Shown here piece by piece: positions 35,872 to 47,905 of a stretch of 64,000 bases of DNA (position 1 is the first letter of the stretch; every line of letters begins with the position of its first letter). This DNA is from Thermosulfuriphilus ammonigenes (lineage in GTDB: Bacteria; Desulfobacterota; Thermodesulfobacteria; Thermodesulfobacteriales; ST65). The notes below the pieces were generated by a model. It was not told the DNA's origin, did no database searches, and saw nothing but the letters and a program-made list of their open reading frames with translations. Location: assembly GCF_011207455.1 (NCBI RefSeq), contig NZ_CP048877.1, positions 860,576-924,575 of the forward strand, written 5' to 3'. The position numbers were made by a program, and so were the translations under genes.

Positions 35872-36864
35872 TCAGGAGTAGAGAAGCCGCCGATGATGAC
35901 GGAGGTCAACAAGGGTGTAAAGACCTAGGGCCACTGTCAGGCCTGATACTACCCAAGCCCCAGGCCACGCCAGATAGGCTGCCCAGAAAAGCGGCCAGAT
36001 AAACCATCTCTTAAGGGTTGAGAAGTCTTTGGCCCGGGCCTCAAGGACCATGAGATCCAGGCCCTGGCTTAGAAACTCAAGGGACAGGGCCACCGGAACC
36101 ATCCAGGAGGCTTCAGGTGAGAGTCTGGGAAGAAGAAGAATCAGCCCCAGGGGGAATAGAAGTGATACCAAAAGGTTGAGCAGGCGGACTGAAGAAAGAT
36201 CAAGTCGCTTCCAGGCCGCCCGAAGATATTGCCCTCCAGTTAACCAAGTAAAACCAGCAATCACCAAACCATAAAACCAAGCCGTCTCCCTGGGGCCCAA
36301 AACAGACCGCACCACCAAGGCCAAGGCAAAAAATATGGCCGCCGCATACCATCTGGGCCCCAACCTTCCCCTGGTAAGACCAAAAAGGAGGGTTGCCAAA
36401 AGGGGAAGGGCCAACAGAGAAAGGATCTGACGCTCCTCAGGCAGGAGGTGAACTACCACCAGAAACCCCGCCCCCACCATCTGGACGGTGGTCTTGATCT
36501 TGGCCAGAGGAGTTACCGGTAGCCCTCCTGAGCCCGAAAGATAACGCCGGAGCTCGGTAATCAGAAGTTCACGAAGGATAATCGCTCCAGCCAAGACCAG
36601 GGGCAGATATCCCCGATAGGCCAGCGGAAGATAGACCGCCGCAATGAAGACCTTGTCCGCAATAGGGTCAAAGAGCTTGCCAAACCTCGTCGCTCCCTGA
36701 CGCCGGGCCAGCCAACCATCAAGATAGTCGGTAAAACCAAGAAGCGAGGCCACTCCCAAAGCGGTAAACTGGGCCACGTGCCCCCCATAATAGAGAAGAG
36801 CACAGGGAATGGGGAGCAAAAGGATACGCAACAGGGTCAGGTGATTGGCCCGGACTTTAAACAT
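35872..36864 (-). CDS. CDP-alcohol phosphatidyltransferase with extra membrane domain
   Basis: 330 residues, against 180-200 for PgsA. The first part (about 1-180) has the full CDP-alcohol signature DYLDGWLARRQ..RFGKLFDPIADK and RELLITELRRYL, as in phosphatidylglycerophosphate synthase. The remaining 150 residues add about four further hydrophobic segments of unknown role (LLNLLVSLLFPLGLILLL, WFIWPLFWAAYLAWPGAWVVSG). The reaction would transfer a phosphatidyl group from CDP-diacylglycerol to an alcohol in the inner membrane; glycerol-3-phosphate is likeliest but not proven. No clear ribosome-binding site precedes the ATG. Confidence 0.85.
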   Translation of the reverse strand: MFKVRANHLTLLRILLLPIPCALLYYGGHVAQFTALGVASLLGFTDYLDGWLARRQGATRFGKLFDPIADKVFIAAVYLPLAYRGYLPLVLAGAIILRELLITELRRYLSGSGGLPVTPLAKIKTTVQMVGAGFLVVVHLLPEERQILSLLALPLLATLLFGLTRGRLGPRWYAAAIFFALALVVRSVLGPRETAWFYGLVIAGFTWLTGGQYLRAAWKRLDLSSVRLLNLLVSLLFPLGLILLLPRLSPEASWMVPVALSLEFLSQGLDLMVLEARAKDFSTLKRWFIWPLFWAAYLAWPGAWVVSGLTVALGLYTLVDLRHHRRLLYS

Positions 36865-36990
36865 GGAGAAAGCTTAGCCGAAAGGCAAAGGAAAATAAAG
36901 ACTGTCCTAAACCTTCAGGGCTACAGGAAAAACACTTCTCTTAAGCCTTGAAATTTTCTTCCCAAAAAGAAATAAAGTTCTTTTATCTTT

Positions 36991-37002
36991 TGGTATCTAC
37001 CA
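36991..37002. promoter_or_regulatory. Palindrome upstream of the sigma-54 element
   Basis: TGGTATCTACCA: 5-bp perfect arms around TC, 22 bp upstream of the -24 element. It could be a half-site for an enhancer-binding protein, though such sites usually lie further upstream. The rest of the 36865-36990 stretch shows nothing recognisable. Confidence 0.25.
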
Positions 37003-37023
37003 GGATTAAAGCCCTCAAGTTTT

Positions 37024-37039
37024 CGGCACAAACATTGCT
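37024..37039 (+). promoter_or_regulatory. Sigma-54 (-24/-12) promoter of the PEP-CTERM gene
   Basis: CGGCACAAACATTGCT: GGCAC, five bases, TTGC, with GG at 37025-37026 and GC at 37037-37038, exactly the -24/-12 geometry. A transcript would start near 37050, 26 bases before the ATG. PEP-CTERM genes are known to be controlled by the PrsK/PrsR sigma-54 system in other bacteria. Confidence 0.65.
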
Positions 37040-37075
37040 TCTTTCTGTCAGAATCTCTCGTTCAGGAGGTCTTTC

Positions 37076-37717
37076 ATGAAGAAGGTGGTTTTGGGGGCTC
37101 TGGTAGTATTTCTTCTCTTTGCCGGTCGCAGCTTGGCAACTACCTACACTTTTGTTGAGGAGTTTTTCGGAACCCCAGATGATCTTTACTTTGTTCCCCT
37201 CAACGAAGGGGAAGAAGTCATCCTTTTCTTCGACCTTATAGGCTTTGGGGGTTATGCCCAGATCAACTATCTCCTCGGAGGGACTCAGACCTGGCTCCCC
37301 ACCCAGGAGGCTGTAGGCTTTGTTCCTGGCCATCACCTCATAGAGAGCGCCAAACTCTCCCTCAGCCTTCTTGATTTTTACTATGATGAAGAAACGGCAA
37401 CCATCAAAACAGGGCTGCTAGACGGGGATGAGGTTCTCTGGCTGGAGAGTTTTGACCTTTACTATCCCGATTCACTCCTTCTTACCGCAGACTTCGATCT
37501 GCTTTCTCTGGGGTTTAAAGAATACTTAGAAGATGGCCGGTTTGAGGCCCTGGTTGTGGCCCTGGCCAATCCCTCGGGATGCTCTCCCAGTAATTTTTCT
37601 ATAGCTCAGGCCTCACTCACGGTAGTAGCCCATACTCCAGAGCCGGCCAGCCTCATTCTAGTAGGGACGGGAATTCTGGGGATATCGAGGTTGGTAAGAA
37701 AGAAGAGATCCGCTTAG
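37076..37717 (+). CDS. PEP-CTERM sorting-signal protein
   Basis: 213 residues. A signal peptide (MKKVVLGALVVFLLFAGRSLA) is followed by a beta-rich mature region with no recognised domain. The C-terminus is a textbook PEP-CTERM tail: TPEPAS, a hydrophobic helix LILVGTGILGISRL, and basic VRKKRSA. Such proteins are exported, processed by exosortase and placed in the extracellular matrix alongside exopolysaccharide. CAGGAGG precedes the ATG. A strong terminator follows. No exosortase or polysaccharide genes are in the window. Confidence 0.88.
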   Translation: MKKVVLGALVVFLLFAGRSLATTYTFVEEFFGTPDDLYFVPLNEGEEVILFFDLIGFGGYAQINYLLGGTQTWLPTQEAVGFVPGHHLIESAKLSLSLLDFYYDEETATIKTGLLDGDEVLWLESFDLYYPDSLLLTADFDLLSLGFKEYLEDGRFEALVVALANPSGCSPSNFSIAQASLTVVAHTPEPASLILVGTGILGISRLVRKKRSA

Positions 37718-37742
37718 GCAAGGCCCAAACAACTCAAAAGTC

Positions 37743-37770
37743 AGAAAGGGGGCTTTAAAGCCCCCTTTCT
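37743..37770. terminator. Bidirectional terminator between the PEP-CTERM gene and ahcY
   Basis: A perfect 28-bp inverted repeat (arms AGAAAGGGGGCTTT / AAAGCCCCCTTTCT) with A/T-rich edges on both strands. It ends 2 bp before the ahcY stop codon and 25 bp after the PEP-CTERM stop, so it can serve both convergent transcripts. Confidence 0.8.
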
Positions 37771-37771
37771 T

Positions 37772-40215
<2,444 letters not shown>

Positions 40216-40281
40216 GGAACTCCTCCCAAGACCAGATTTGGATCACGTTTAAAGATATAGAGTTGACTTTAGGCTGGCGGC

Positions 40282-40310
40282 ATGTAATCAAGACCCCTGG
40301 TCGTTGTCAA
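40282..40310 (-). promoter_or_regulatory. Sigma-70 promoter of metK-ahcY
   Basis: On the minus strand TTGACA (40310-40305), 17-bp spacer, TTACAT (40287-40282). The remaining gap to lon also contains an inverted repeat CTCCTG/CAGGAG (40327-40332, 40345-40350) and a lone TTGACA at 40386 without a fitting -10. Confidence 0.65.
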
Positions 40311-40455
40311 TAGATGAGTTAAAATTCTCCTGTTATTTTTGGATCAGGAGGCCCCAAAACCTGTCAGACAACCGAAAGAAAAGGATTGACATCATAGCCA
40401 ACATCTCCTCTCTCCAGAATCTATCCCAGGCCCTTTACCTTAGGAGGCGTCATAG

Positions 40456-42864
40456 ATGATCGAACTCGAAGACAGCATCACCAGTTTAAGCGGTCTTTCT
40501 GAAGAGGAGTCCATAGAGATTCCCGAAGAGCTTCCCTTAATGGCCGTTCGCGACGTAGTCATATTCCCTTCGATGATTATTCCCCTCTTTGTCGGCCGGG
40601 AGGCCTCTATTTCAGCCGTCAACGAGGCTATTGCCGAAAACAACCGCTTAATCGCCCTGGTCTCCCAGAAAGACGGCACCGAAGAAGAACCCTCTCCTGA
40701 GGATCTTTACTCGGTAGGAGTGGTGGCCATCATTATGCGCACCCTTAAACTTCCCGACGGCCGTCTGAAGATTCTCATTCAGGCCATTACCAGGGCCCAG
40801 ATAAAGGAATTCATCCAGACATCCCCTCATTTTCGGGTAAAGCTGGAGCCTGTCCGGGAGGAGGAGCCCACAGAAGTCTCTGTAGAAATTGAAGCCCTGA
40901 TGCGCAACGTCCGGGAGAATGCTGAAAAAATCTTTTCCCTTAAAGGAATGCTCACCCCGGAGATATCCAGCCTCCTTGAGGGGGTCGAAGAACCCGGCCG
41001 TCTGGCTGATATCGTGGTCTCTAACCTCAGACTCCGCCTCTCCGAGGCCCAGAAGATCCTGGAGACCTTTGACCCCATCGAACGTCTCCGGCTGGTTAAC
41101 GAAGTGGTCACCCGAGAGCTTGAGGTCTCGGCCATGCAGGCCAAAATCCAGTCTGAGGCCAAGGAGGAGATGACCAAGACCCAGCGGGAATATTTCCTGC
41201 GAGAACAGCTCCGGGCCATAAAGAAGGAGCTAGGAGAGATCGACGAGCACGCCCAGGAGATCGAGGAGTTTCGGGAGAAGATTCTAAAGGCTCGGATGCC
41301 CAAGGAGGTGGAGGCTGAGGCCCTTAAGCAGCTCCGGCGCCTTGAATTGATGCACCCAGACTCAGCGGAGGCCTCGGTGGTCCGGACCTATCTGGAATGG
41401 CTGGTAGAGCTTCCCTGGCGCCGCTCCACCCGTGACAAACTCGACCTTAAGGCCGCCAAACGTATTCTGGACGAGGATCACTACAATCTGGAGAAGGTCA
41501 AAGAAAGGATTCTGGAGTTTTTGGCCGTCCGCAAGCTGAGTAAAACCACCAAAGGACCGATCATCTGTTTTGTCGGCCCCCCGGGGGTGGGTAAGACCAG
41601 CCTTGGCCGCTCCATCGCCCGGGCCATGGGACGCAAGTTTATTCGTATCTCTCTGGGTGGGGTGAGAGACGAGGCCGAGATTCGCGGGCATCGCCGCACC
41701 TATATTGGTGCCCTGCCGGGCCGAATCATCCAAGGCCTTAAGACCGCCGGGACGAACAATCCCGTGTTTATGATTGATGAGATAGACAAACTCTATGCCG
41801 ACTTTCAGGGAGACCCCTCGGCAGCCCTTCTAGAGGTGCTCGATCCGGAGCAAAACAGTGCCTTTGTGGATCACTATCTGGGAGTTCCCTTTGATCTATC
41901 GCGGGTAATGTTTATCGCCACGGCTAATATGGTTGATACCATCCCCCCGGCTCTGCGAGACCGGATGGAGATCATCTATATTTCTGGCTACACCGCCGAA
42001 GAGAAGCTAATTATTGCCAGAAAGTATCTTCTCCCCAGACAGGCCAAAGAGCACGGTCTGTCTCCCCGAATCCTAGCCATCTCTGATGAGACCATTCTTA
42101 AGATAATAGAGGAGTATACCGAGGAGGCCGGGCTTCGGGAGCTGGAACGGCAACTGGCGGCCCTCTACCGCAAGGTGGCCCGGCGCATCGCCGAAGGTCA
42201 AAAGGGGCCCTTCCGGATAAGTCGGACCAATCTCCACAAATACCTTGGCCCTCCCCGATATATCCCTGAGCTGGAGCAAGAGGAAGATGAAGTTGGCGTG
42301 GCCACCGGCCTGGCCTGGACCCAGTACGGAGGAGAAGTCCTCTATGTTGAGGCCAGTGTCATGGTAGGCAAAGGGAACCTTATCCTAACCGGCCAGCTGG
42401 GGGAGGTAATGAAAGAAAGCGCCCAGGCCGCCCTTTCTTACACCCGCACCAGGGCCCAACGACTGGGGATAGATCCCGAATTTTACGACAAATATGATAT
42501 TCATGTCCATGTGCCTGCTGGGGCCATCCCCAAAGACGGCCCCAGCGCCGGAGTGACTATGGCTATAGCCATGATTTCGGCCCTTACCGAAACCCCCGTT
42601 TCTAAAGATATCGCCATGACCGGCGAGATCACCTTAAGAGGACGGGTGCTTCCTGTCGGAGGCATAAAAGAAAAGGCCCTGGCCGCCTTACGGAAAAAGA
42701 TCCATCGGGTGATCATCCCGGAGAAGAATCTAAAAGACCTGGAGGAAATCCCCCGGCAAATGAGACGGCGGATTGAGTTTATTCCTGTACGGCATGTGGA
42801 TCAGATCCTAGAGCTAACTCTGCTCCCGGTCTCTAAAAAGAAGAGGCGTCGTCGATCGACCTGA
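40456..42864 (+). CDS. lon: Lon ATP-dependent protease, copy 1
   Basis: 802 residues: N-terminal substrate domain (about 25-220), AAA+ module with Walker A GPPGVGKT (374-381) and FMIDEIDK, and C-terminal protease domain with catalytic dyad S697 (KDGPSAG) and K740. All motifs are intact. It degrades misfolded and regulatory proteins in the cytoplasm. A 25-residue acidic N-terminal extension precedes the usual start, and the tail is basic (KKKRRRRST). AGGAGG lies 8 bases upstream. It is divergent from metK. A second full Lon lies at 51.1 kb. Confidence 0.97.
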   Translation: MIELEDSITSLSGLSEEESIEIPEELPLMAVRDVVIFPSMIIPLFVGREASISAVNEAIAENNRLIALVSQKDGTEEEPSPEDLYSVGVVAIIMRTLKLPDGRLKILIQAITRAQIKEFIQTSPHFRVKLEPVREEEPTEVSVEIEALMRNVRENAEKIFSLKGMLTPEISSLLEGVEEPGRLADIVVSNLRLRLSEAQKILETFDPIERLRLVNEVVTRELEVSAMQAKIQSEAKEEMTKTQREYFLREQLRAIKKELGEIDEHAQEIEEFREKILKARMPKEVEAEALKQLRRLELMHPDSAEASVVRTYLEWLVELPWRRSTRDKLDLKAAKRILDEDHYNLEKVKERILEFLAVRKLSKTTKGPIICFVGPPGVGKTSLGRSIARAMGRKFIRISLGGVRDEAEIRGHRRTYIGALPGRIIQGLKTAGTNNPVFMIDEIDKLYADFQGDPSAALLEVLDPEQNSAFVDHYLGVPFDLSRVMFIATANMVDTIPPALRDRMEIIYISGYTAEEKLIIARKYLLPRQAKEHGLSPRILAISDETILKIIEEYTEEAGLRELERQLAALYRKVARRIAEGQKGPFRISRTNLHKYLGPPRYIPELEQEEDEVGVATGLAWTQYGGEVLYVEASVMVGKGNLILTGQLGEVMKESAQAALSYTRTRAQRLGIDPEFYDKYDIHVHVPAGAIPKDGPSAGVTMAIAMISALTETPVSKDIAMTGEITLRGRVLPVGGIKEKALAALRKKIHRVIIPEKNLKDLEEIPRQMRRRIEFIPVRHVDQILELTLLPVSKKKRRRRST

Positions 42865-42882
42865 ACCTGGGAGAACTCCACG

Positions 42883-44163
42883 GTGAGCCCGGAACTTTTG
42901 GAAAGTTTGATCACCATTGTCTTTCTGATCTTTCTTTCCGGGTTCTTTACCGGTTCGGAAACAGCCCTTTTTTCCCTCTCTCGTCTGGAGGCCCTTCAGC
43001 TCAAAACACATCCGCGTAAAGGATGCCGAACCATCCCCGAACTCCTTTCCCGGCCAAAGGAGCTACTGGTCTCCCTTCTTATAGGCAACGAGGTGGCCGA
43101 CATTCTCTCCTCCTCCATGGCGGCCACTGTTCTTATTGGTCAGTATGGTCAGGTGGGAAAATGGCTGGCGATGGCCTCCATGACGGTGATCCTCTTCCTC
43201 CTTGGCGACCTTCTCCCTAAGGCCTTGGCCTTCCGAACCCCCCAGGGATTCGGCTGTCTGACGGCCAGACCCCTTAAGCTTTTTATCCTCCTCACCTCAC
43301 CGGTAAGGGTCATTCTGGTAGGAATATCCTCGACTGTTCTCCGCCTTTTCGGATTCCGCGAAGAGGAGCATAAAGACAGCCGCCTCCGGGAGGAGGATAT
43401 CCTCCATCTAGTAGAAGAAGGGGCAGAAAAGGGGGTTTTTAAAGAACTCGAGCGTCATTTCATCTTCGGGCTTATGGAGCTTGAAGAAACTACAGTGGCC
43501 TCCATAATGACCCCTCGCACCGACATCTTTGCCCTTCCCGTCCAACCGGTAACCAAAGAATTTATTAAGAAAATTAAGGAAAGGGGATTCTCCCGGATCC
43601 CCATCTACGAAGGCCAACTTGATAATTTAAAGGGAATTCTCCATATCAAAGAGCTCATTGGCTGGCAAAGACGTCCTATAAATGACATAAGAGAGCTTCT
43701 AAGGCCGGCCCACTTTGTCCCTGAGACCATGAGGGCCCGACAGCTTCTGGCAGAGTTTCAGAATCGGCGGATAAAGATGGCCCTGGTGGTGGACGAGTAC
43801 GGAGTCATCAGTGGTCTGGTCACCCTTGAGGACGTTCTCGAGGAGCTTTTTGGTGAGATCTATGACGAGTTTGATCGCCGAGAAGACCTCATTAAGGAAG
43901 TCTCCCCGGGGGTTTATATTCTCTCTCCCCGGCTCAAGGTTGCCAGTTTCAACCGCTTCGCGGGAACCCAGCTTCCGGAAGAAAAAGTGGAGACCATGGG
44001 GGGGTTCATTCTTCACCTCTTTGGGGAGCTACCTCGAGAAGGAACCTCTAAAGAGGCCTATGGCCTACGCTTTGTGGCCGAACGGGTAAAGGGCCCCAAA
44101 ATTCTTTCTATCCGGGCCGAAAAACTGGCAGGGGAGCCTCAGGATGGTGGAGATCGCTCCTAA
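42883..44163 (+). CDS. CNNM/CorC-type hemolysin-like membrane protein, copy 1
   Basis: 426 residues: DUF21 membrane domain (about 5-150, with the SGFFTGSETALFSLS signature), two CBS domains (about 210-335, MTPRTDIFALP; VVDEYGVISGLVTLEDVLEELFGEI) and a C-terminal CorC_HlyC transporter-associated domain. Related proteins act in Mg2+ or Co2+ efflux; the ion here is not known. The start is GTG at 42883 with GGGAGAA upstream. It overlaps the next paralogue by 20 bp. Confidence 0.9.
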   Translation: MSPELLESLITIVFLIFLSGFFTGSETALFSLSRLEALQLKTHPRKGCRTIPELLSRPKELLVSLLIGNEVADILSSSMAATVLIGQYGQVGKWLAMASMTVILFLLGDLLPKALAFRTPQGFGCLTARPLKLFILLTSPVRVILVGISSTVLRLFGFREEEHKDSRLREEDILHLVEEGAEKGVFKELERHFIFGLMELEETTVASIMTPRTDIFALPVQPVTKEFIKKIKERGFSRIPIYEGQLDNLKGILHIKELIGWQRRPINDIRELLRPAHFVPETMRARQLLAEFQNRRIKMALVVDEYGVISGLVTLEDVLEELFGEIYDEFDRREDLIKEVSPGVYILSPRLKVASFNRFAGTQLPEEKVETMGGFILHLFGELPREGTSKEAYGLRFVAERVKGPKILSIRAEKLAGEPQDGGDRS

Positions 44164-45418
44164 GTTCCTTGGCTCCCTGATTCTCCTGGCCCTGGAGGCC
44201 TTCTTCTCCGGGGCGGAGATGAGCCTGGTGGCTGCCGACCAGGCCCACCTAAAGAGAATCTCCCGGTCCAATCACGGGGCTCGAATTGCCCTTTACCTCC
44301 TTGATAACTCCGAACGCTTGCTGACCACCACCCTCCTGGGGCTGAATCTATCAGTCATCGGCAACAGTGTTATCACCACAGCGGTCCTTCTGGAGCTATT
44401 TCCAGAAAAGGGGGGAATCATTGCCGCCGGTCTTCTGCCCCCGCTTTTTCTGATCTTCGGACAGATAATTCCCAAAACCTACTTCTGTCAGAGAAGCAAT
44501 CTCTGGGCCCCTCGCCTGGCCCCTTTTGTTCTCCTGGTCTCTTACGCCTTTTATCCGGTAGTGGTCCTGGTCTCTCACCTTATCAGGGTAGTGTTGGCCA
44601 GCTTCGGAGTAGCTCCAGGCCGACGAGCTCCCTCGGTGACCAAAGAAGAGATAGCCTTTCTCATCAAGACCGAATCCGAACTTGATGCCACCGAAAGACG
44701 CCTTATTGAACGCCTATTTTCCTTTGGCCAGAAGAAGGTTGTTCAAGTAATGATCCCCCTAGTGCAGGTAACTGCTCTACCAGAGGATACCAGCGTGGTC
44801 CGGGCGATGGAGGTCTTCAAAAGGAGTGGTTTTTCCCGTATTCCTGTCTACCGCGACAAGATCATCCAAATAACCGGGATCCTCTACGGTTTTGATCTTC
44901 TGGATGTCGATGATCTATCCCGCTCCATAGGAACCCTGGCCAGACCAGCCTACTATGTGCCGGAGTTCAAACCTGTAACTGAACTTTTAGCCGAAATGCA
45001 GAGAAGTGGACGGACCATGGCCGTGGTGGTGGACGAGTACGGCGGTGCTCTGGGAATCGTCACCGTGGAAGACCTGGTAGAAGAGGTTCTGGGAGAGTTC
45101 TGGGATGAGTTTGATCCCCGCCAAATTCCTTATATCAAGCTTTCTGAGAGACGCTATCTTGTGCGGGGGTGGATGGAGGTTGAGGCCTTAAACGAAGAGC
45201 TTTCCCTCGATATTCCCCCTGGAGAATATGAAACCTTAGCGGGCTTCTTGATAAAACTTGCCGGCCGTATCCCCCGAATAGGAGAGATCTTGCAGTACGG
45301 TAATATCCATTTTCTCATCCGTAAGGCCTCACCCACCAAGATCGAAGAAGTGGAAATCTGGATAAAAGAAGGCCCAGAAAAGGCTAAAGAAGATCCTCAA
45401 GGAGCCCGGTTTCCTTAA
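44144..45418 (+). CDS. CNNM/CorC-type hemolysin-like membrane protein, copy 2
   Basis: 424 residues with the same DUF21-CBS-CBS-CorC_HlyC order as its upstream neighbour. It has [15 protein letters not shown] in the membrane domain, [11 protein letters not shown] in CBS1 and [30 protein letters not shown] in CBS2. The pair probably arose by old duplication and may form a heteromer, as their start/stop overlap suggests coupled translation. The 3' end overlaps the convergent trmFO by 35 bp. Confidence 0.9.
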   Translation: MVEIAPKFLGSLILLALEAFFSGAEMSLVAADQAHLKRISRSNHGARIALYLLDNSERLLTTTLLGLNLSVIGNSVITTAVLLELFPEKGGIIAAGLLPPLFLIFGQIIPKTYFCQRSNLWAPRLAPFVLLVSYAFYPVVVLVSHLIRVVLASFGVAPGRRAPSVTKEEIAFLIKTESELDATERRLIERLFSFGQKKVVQVMIPLVQVTALPEDTSVVRAMEVFKRSGFSRIPVYRDKIIQITGILYGFDLLDVDDLSRSIGTLARPAYYVPEFKPVTELLAEMQRSGRTMAVVVDEYGGALGIVTVEDLVEEVLGEFWDEFDPRQIPYIKLSERRYLVRGWMEVEALNEELSLDIPPGEYETLAGFLIKLAGRIPRIGEILQYGNIHFLIRKASPTKIEEVEIWIKEGPEKAKEDPQGARFP

Positions 45419-46715
45419 GCCAGCGGGTAAGATCCTCGAGGGCCCGACGGGAGTAGTGTTTACCGCGCTCCCTTTTGGGTAAGCGTCGGGCAAGCCGGGG
45501 AAAAAGCCCCCAGTTGATGTTCATAGGCTGGAAATGTCGAGGGTCGGCTGAGGTGATGTGATTAACCAGGGCCCCATGGGCTGTAGTCGGTGGTGGGGTC
45601 ACCAAAGGCCGCCCCCTGGCCAGCCGAGCAGCGTTTATCCCGGCCAAAAGCCCCATGGCCGTGGACTCCACATAGCCTTCAACTCCGCTTAGCTGGCCAG
45701 CCAAAAAGAGCCCCGACCTTTTGCGAATCTCAAGGGTCGGGGAGATGATCCGCGGAGCACAAATAAAAGTATTTCGGTGGATGGAGCCGTAGCGAGCAAA
45801 CTCAGCCTCCTCCAGGCCGGGAATAAGCCGGAAGACCCGCCTCTGTTCAGGCCAGGTAAGTTTGGTCTGAAAGCCCACCAGGTTATAGAGGGTCTTTTCA
45901 CGATTTTCGGCCCGGAGCTGAACCACCGCAAAGGGCTCCTGGCCTGTGCGCGGATCTTTAAGGCCAACTGGCTTCATGGGACCAAAACGGAGGGTGTCTG
46001 GCCCCCTTTCGGCCATAACCTCAATGGGAAGACACCCCTCAAAATAACGGGGATCCTCAAACTCTTTTAGGGGAACCTTCTCTGCCGCCAGGAGTTCTTC
46101 CACAAAACGATAATATTCTCTCTCGGTAAGAGGACAATTAAGGTAGTCGCCCTCTCCCTTTTCGTCATACCGAGAGGCCCTAAAGATGACCGACATATTA
46201 AGACTGTCGGCATAAACAATGGGGGCAATGGCGTCGTAAAAATAAAGATATTCTTCTCCGGTTATCTCTTTAAGGGCGGCAGCCAGGCTCTCCGAGGTAA
46301 GGGGGCCAGTAGCAATAATAACTACCTCCTCCGGAGGAATCTCCCGGACCTCTTCCCGGATGATCTCAATCAAAGGATGAGCCGCGAGGCGTTCAGTAAC
46401 AAAAGCGGCAAACCTATCGCGATCCACGGCCAGGGCCTTTCCTGCCGGCACCCGGGTGGCTAAAGCCGCCTCCATAATAAGGGAGCCCAACAGGCGCATC
46501 TCCTCCTTGAGAAGCCCCACCGCCGAGGTCAATTCCGCCGAACGCAGAGAGTTGGAGCAGACCAGCTCGGCTAAAAACCCGGTTTTGTGAGCCGGAGTCA
46601 GGCGGAGAGGGCGCATCTCATAAAGACGCACCGGAACCCCCCGCCTGGCCAGTTGCCAGGCGGCCTCGCTGCCAGCCAGGCCGCCGCCAACTATGACTAC
46701 CTTAGTAATGGACAA
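45384..46715 (-). CDS. trmFO: Methylenetetrahydrofolate-tRNA (uracil-5-)-methyltransferase TrmFO
   Basis: 443 residues; FAD- and folate-dependent enzyme forming m5U54 in tRNA. N-terminal FAD motif [15 protein letters not shown], the GidA-family LYEMRP and LVCSNSLRS segments, and the C-terminal [28 protein letters not shown]. The start is TTG at 46715, inside the ndk 3' end (14-bp overlap), without a strong ribosome-binding site, so probably coupled to ndk. Confidence 0.96.
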   Translation of the reverse strand: MSITKVVIVGGGLAGSEAAWQLARRGVPVRLYEMRPLRLTPAHKTGFLAELVCSNSLRSAELTSAVGLLKEEMRLLGSLIMEAALATRVPAGKALAVDRDRFAAFVTERLAAHPLIEIIREEVREIPPEEVVIIATGPLTSESLAAALKEITGEEYLYFYDAIAPIVYADSLNMSVIFRASRYDEKGEGDYLNCPLTEREYYRFVEELLAAEKVPLKEFEDPRYFEGCLPIEVMAERGPDTLRFGPMKPVGLKDPRTGQEPFAVVQLRAENREKTLYNLVGFQTKLTWPEQRRVFRLIPGLEEAEFARYGSIHRNTFICAPRIISPTLEIRKRSGLFLAGQLSGVEGYVESTAMGLLAGINAARLARGRPLVTPPPTTAHGALVNHITSADPRHFQPMNINWGLFPRLARRLPKRERGKHYSRRALEDLTRWLKETGLLEDLL

Positions 46716-47124
46716 TATCCAGCTCGCTGAAGAAGTAGGCGATTTCCCGGGTGGCTGATTCGGGGCTGTCAGAACCGTGAACGACGTTCTTTTCTATGTC
46801 TGTGGCAAAATCCCGTCGAATGGTCCCTTCGGCCGCCTGACGATAATCGGTAGCCCCCATAATCTCTCGGCACTTGGCGATAGCCCCCTCTCCCTCCAAG
46901 ACCATGGCCACAATGGGCCCCGAAGACATAAAATCTGTCAGGCTATCATAGAAGGGCTTGTCCTTGTGAACAATATAAAACCCCTTGGCCTCTTCCTTAG
47001 TCATCCTGAGCATTTTAAGGGCCACCACTTTAAGCCCGGCCTGCTCAAAACGCCGAATTACCTCCCCGATAAGCCGTTTACCCACTCCATCAGGTTTAAC
47101 CAAAGACAGCGTCCGTTCAAGCAT
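46702..47124 (-). CDS. ndk: Nucleoside diphosphate kinase
   Basis: 140 residues, full length. Opens [25 protein letters not shown]; the phospho-histidine is H116 in [12 protein letters not shown]. It equilibrates NTP and NDP pools. An AGGGAGG site lies upstream of the ATG. It leads the ndk-trmFO pair and is divergent from hsp20. Confidence 0.97.
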   Translation of the reverse strand: MLERTLSLVKPDGVGKRLIGEVIRRFEQAGLKVVALKMLRMTKEEAKGFYIVHKDKPFYDSLTDFMSSGPIVAMVLEGEGAIAKCREIMGATDYRQAAEGTIRRDFATDIEKNVVHGSDSPESATREIAYFFSELDIVHY

Positions 47125-47180
47125 CTCTACGCCTCCCTGTAGAAGGTTTTTTTTACTCCAAAAGGCCTAAACCATACCAA

Positions 47181-47209
47181 TTGACTCCCTTGGGGACAAT
47201 GCCTAGTGT
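47181..47209 (+). promoter_or_regulatory. Putative sigma-70 promoter of hsp20
   Basis: TTGACT (47181-47186), 17-bp spacer, TAGTGT (47204-47209), 52 bases before the chosen start. No CIRCE element or sigma-32 box is visible. Confidence 0.45.
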
Positions 47210-47261
47210 TTGATCGGAACAGGAGGACTAAAATCCTAATTTTATGGGAGGAGGTGGGAGA

Positions 47262-47693
47262 ATGCTTGATCTTGTACCCTGGAGGCCAATGAGAGAACTA
47301 AGACGGGAGATAGATCGCCTTTTTGAGGACTTTTTGGGAGAGAGGGCCTTGGCTCCAGAGATGGAGTGGACTCCCTCGGTGGATATCTCCGAGACCAAAG
47401 ATGCGGTTATCATTAAGGCCGAGCTTCCTGGCCTGGATCCGAAGGATATCGATATCTCGCTTCGGGGCGATATCTTAACCATAAAGGGAGAGAAAAAGCA
47501 GGAGGTAGAAGAAAAAGACGAGAATTTCCACCGTATCGAGCGACGCTACGGCTTCTTCTCTCGATCCATCCCCATTCCGGCGGAGGTGGATGCCGATCGT
47601 ATCGAGGCTACTTATAAACGGGGAGTCTTAAGGATTGTCCTTCCCAAGAAGGAAGAGGCCAAGGCCCGGCAGATCCCCGTAAAAAGCGAATAA
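47262..47693 (+). CDS. Small heat shock protein, Hsp20/alpha-crystallin family
   Basis: 143 residues from the ATG at 47262, chosen for the GGGAGGAGGTGGGAG stretch before it; an ATG at 47244 is less well placed. An alpha-crystallin domain spans about 38-130, with AELPGLDPKDIDI and the signature A-x3-RGVLRIVLPK. The C-terminal I-P-V anchor motif is at 138-140. It holds unfolding proteins in oligomers. It sits just ahead of the tig-clp-lon proteostasis block but is separated from it by a terminator. Confidence 0.94.
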   Translation: MLDLVPWRPMRELRREIDRLFEDFLGERALAPEMEWTPSVDISETKDAVIIKAELPGLDPKDIDISLRGDILTIKGEKKQEVEEKDENFHRIERRYGFFSRSIPIPAEVDADRIEATYKRGVLRIVLPKKEEAKARQIPVKSE

Positions 47694-47707
47694 AAATCTT
47701 CCATACC

Positions 47708-47737
47708 AGGGCGGGAAAAGGGCCTTTTCCCGCCCTT
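47708..47737 (+). terminator. Terminator hairpin after hsp20
   Basis: AGGGCGGGAAAAGG pairs with CCTTTTCCCGCCCT across a very short loop, a 13-14-bp GC-rich stem, 15 bp past the hsp20 stop. The following T content is modest (TTCCTCATATTA). Confidence 0.65.
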
Positions 47738-47753
47738 CCTCATATTACCTTTC

Positions 47754-47782
47754 TTGACGCCATTTTTTAACTCGATTAGATT
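47754..47782 (+). promoter_or_regulatory. Sigma-70 promoter of tRNA-Leu and the tig operon
   Basis: TTGACG (47754-47759), 17-bp spacer, TAGATT (47777-47782), 12 bases before the mature tRNA 5' end. Confidence 0.6.
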
Positions 47783-47793
47783 TCCTTCTCTCA

Positions 47794-47881
47794 GCGAGAG
47801 TGGCGGAACTGGGAGACGCTCTGGACTTAGGATCCAGTGGGGCCATTCCCCGTGGGGGTTCGAGTCCCCCCTCTCGCACCA
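47794..47881 (+). tRNA. tRNA-Leu (anticodon TAG)
   Basis: The acceptor stem GCGAGAG/CTCTCGC closes perfectly. The anticodon arm CTGGA-CTTAGGA-TCCAG presents TAG, reading CUA and other CUN codons. A long class II variable arm (TGGGGCCATTCCCCG region) and the T-arm with GGTTCGAGTCC follow. The 3' CCA is encoded (47879-47881). The trigger-factor start codon lies only 25 bases downstream. Confidence 0.97.
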
Positions 47882-47905
47882 AAACCGTTAACCAGAGGAG
47901 CTCAA

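Noticed and set aside
40216..40281. SAM or SAH riboswitch in the metK-ahcY leader
   Set aside because: The leader of about 60 bases has none of the conserved cores of these riboswitches.
40386..40455. Promoter for lon from TTGACA at 40386
   Set aside because: No -10-like hexamer lies 16-18 bp downstream, so only the -35 matches.
47210..47261. RNA thermometer (ROSE or fourU) or CIRCE element before hsp20
   Set aside because: Only a weak 4-bp stem (AGGA/TCCT) is seen, with no UCCU/UUUU partner covering the ribosome-binding site and no TTAGCACTC repeat.
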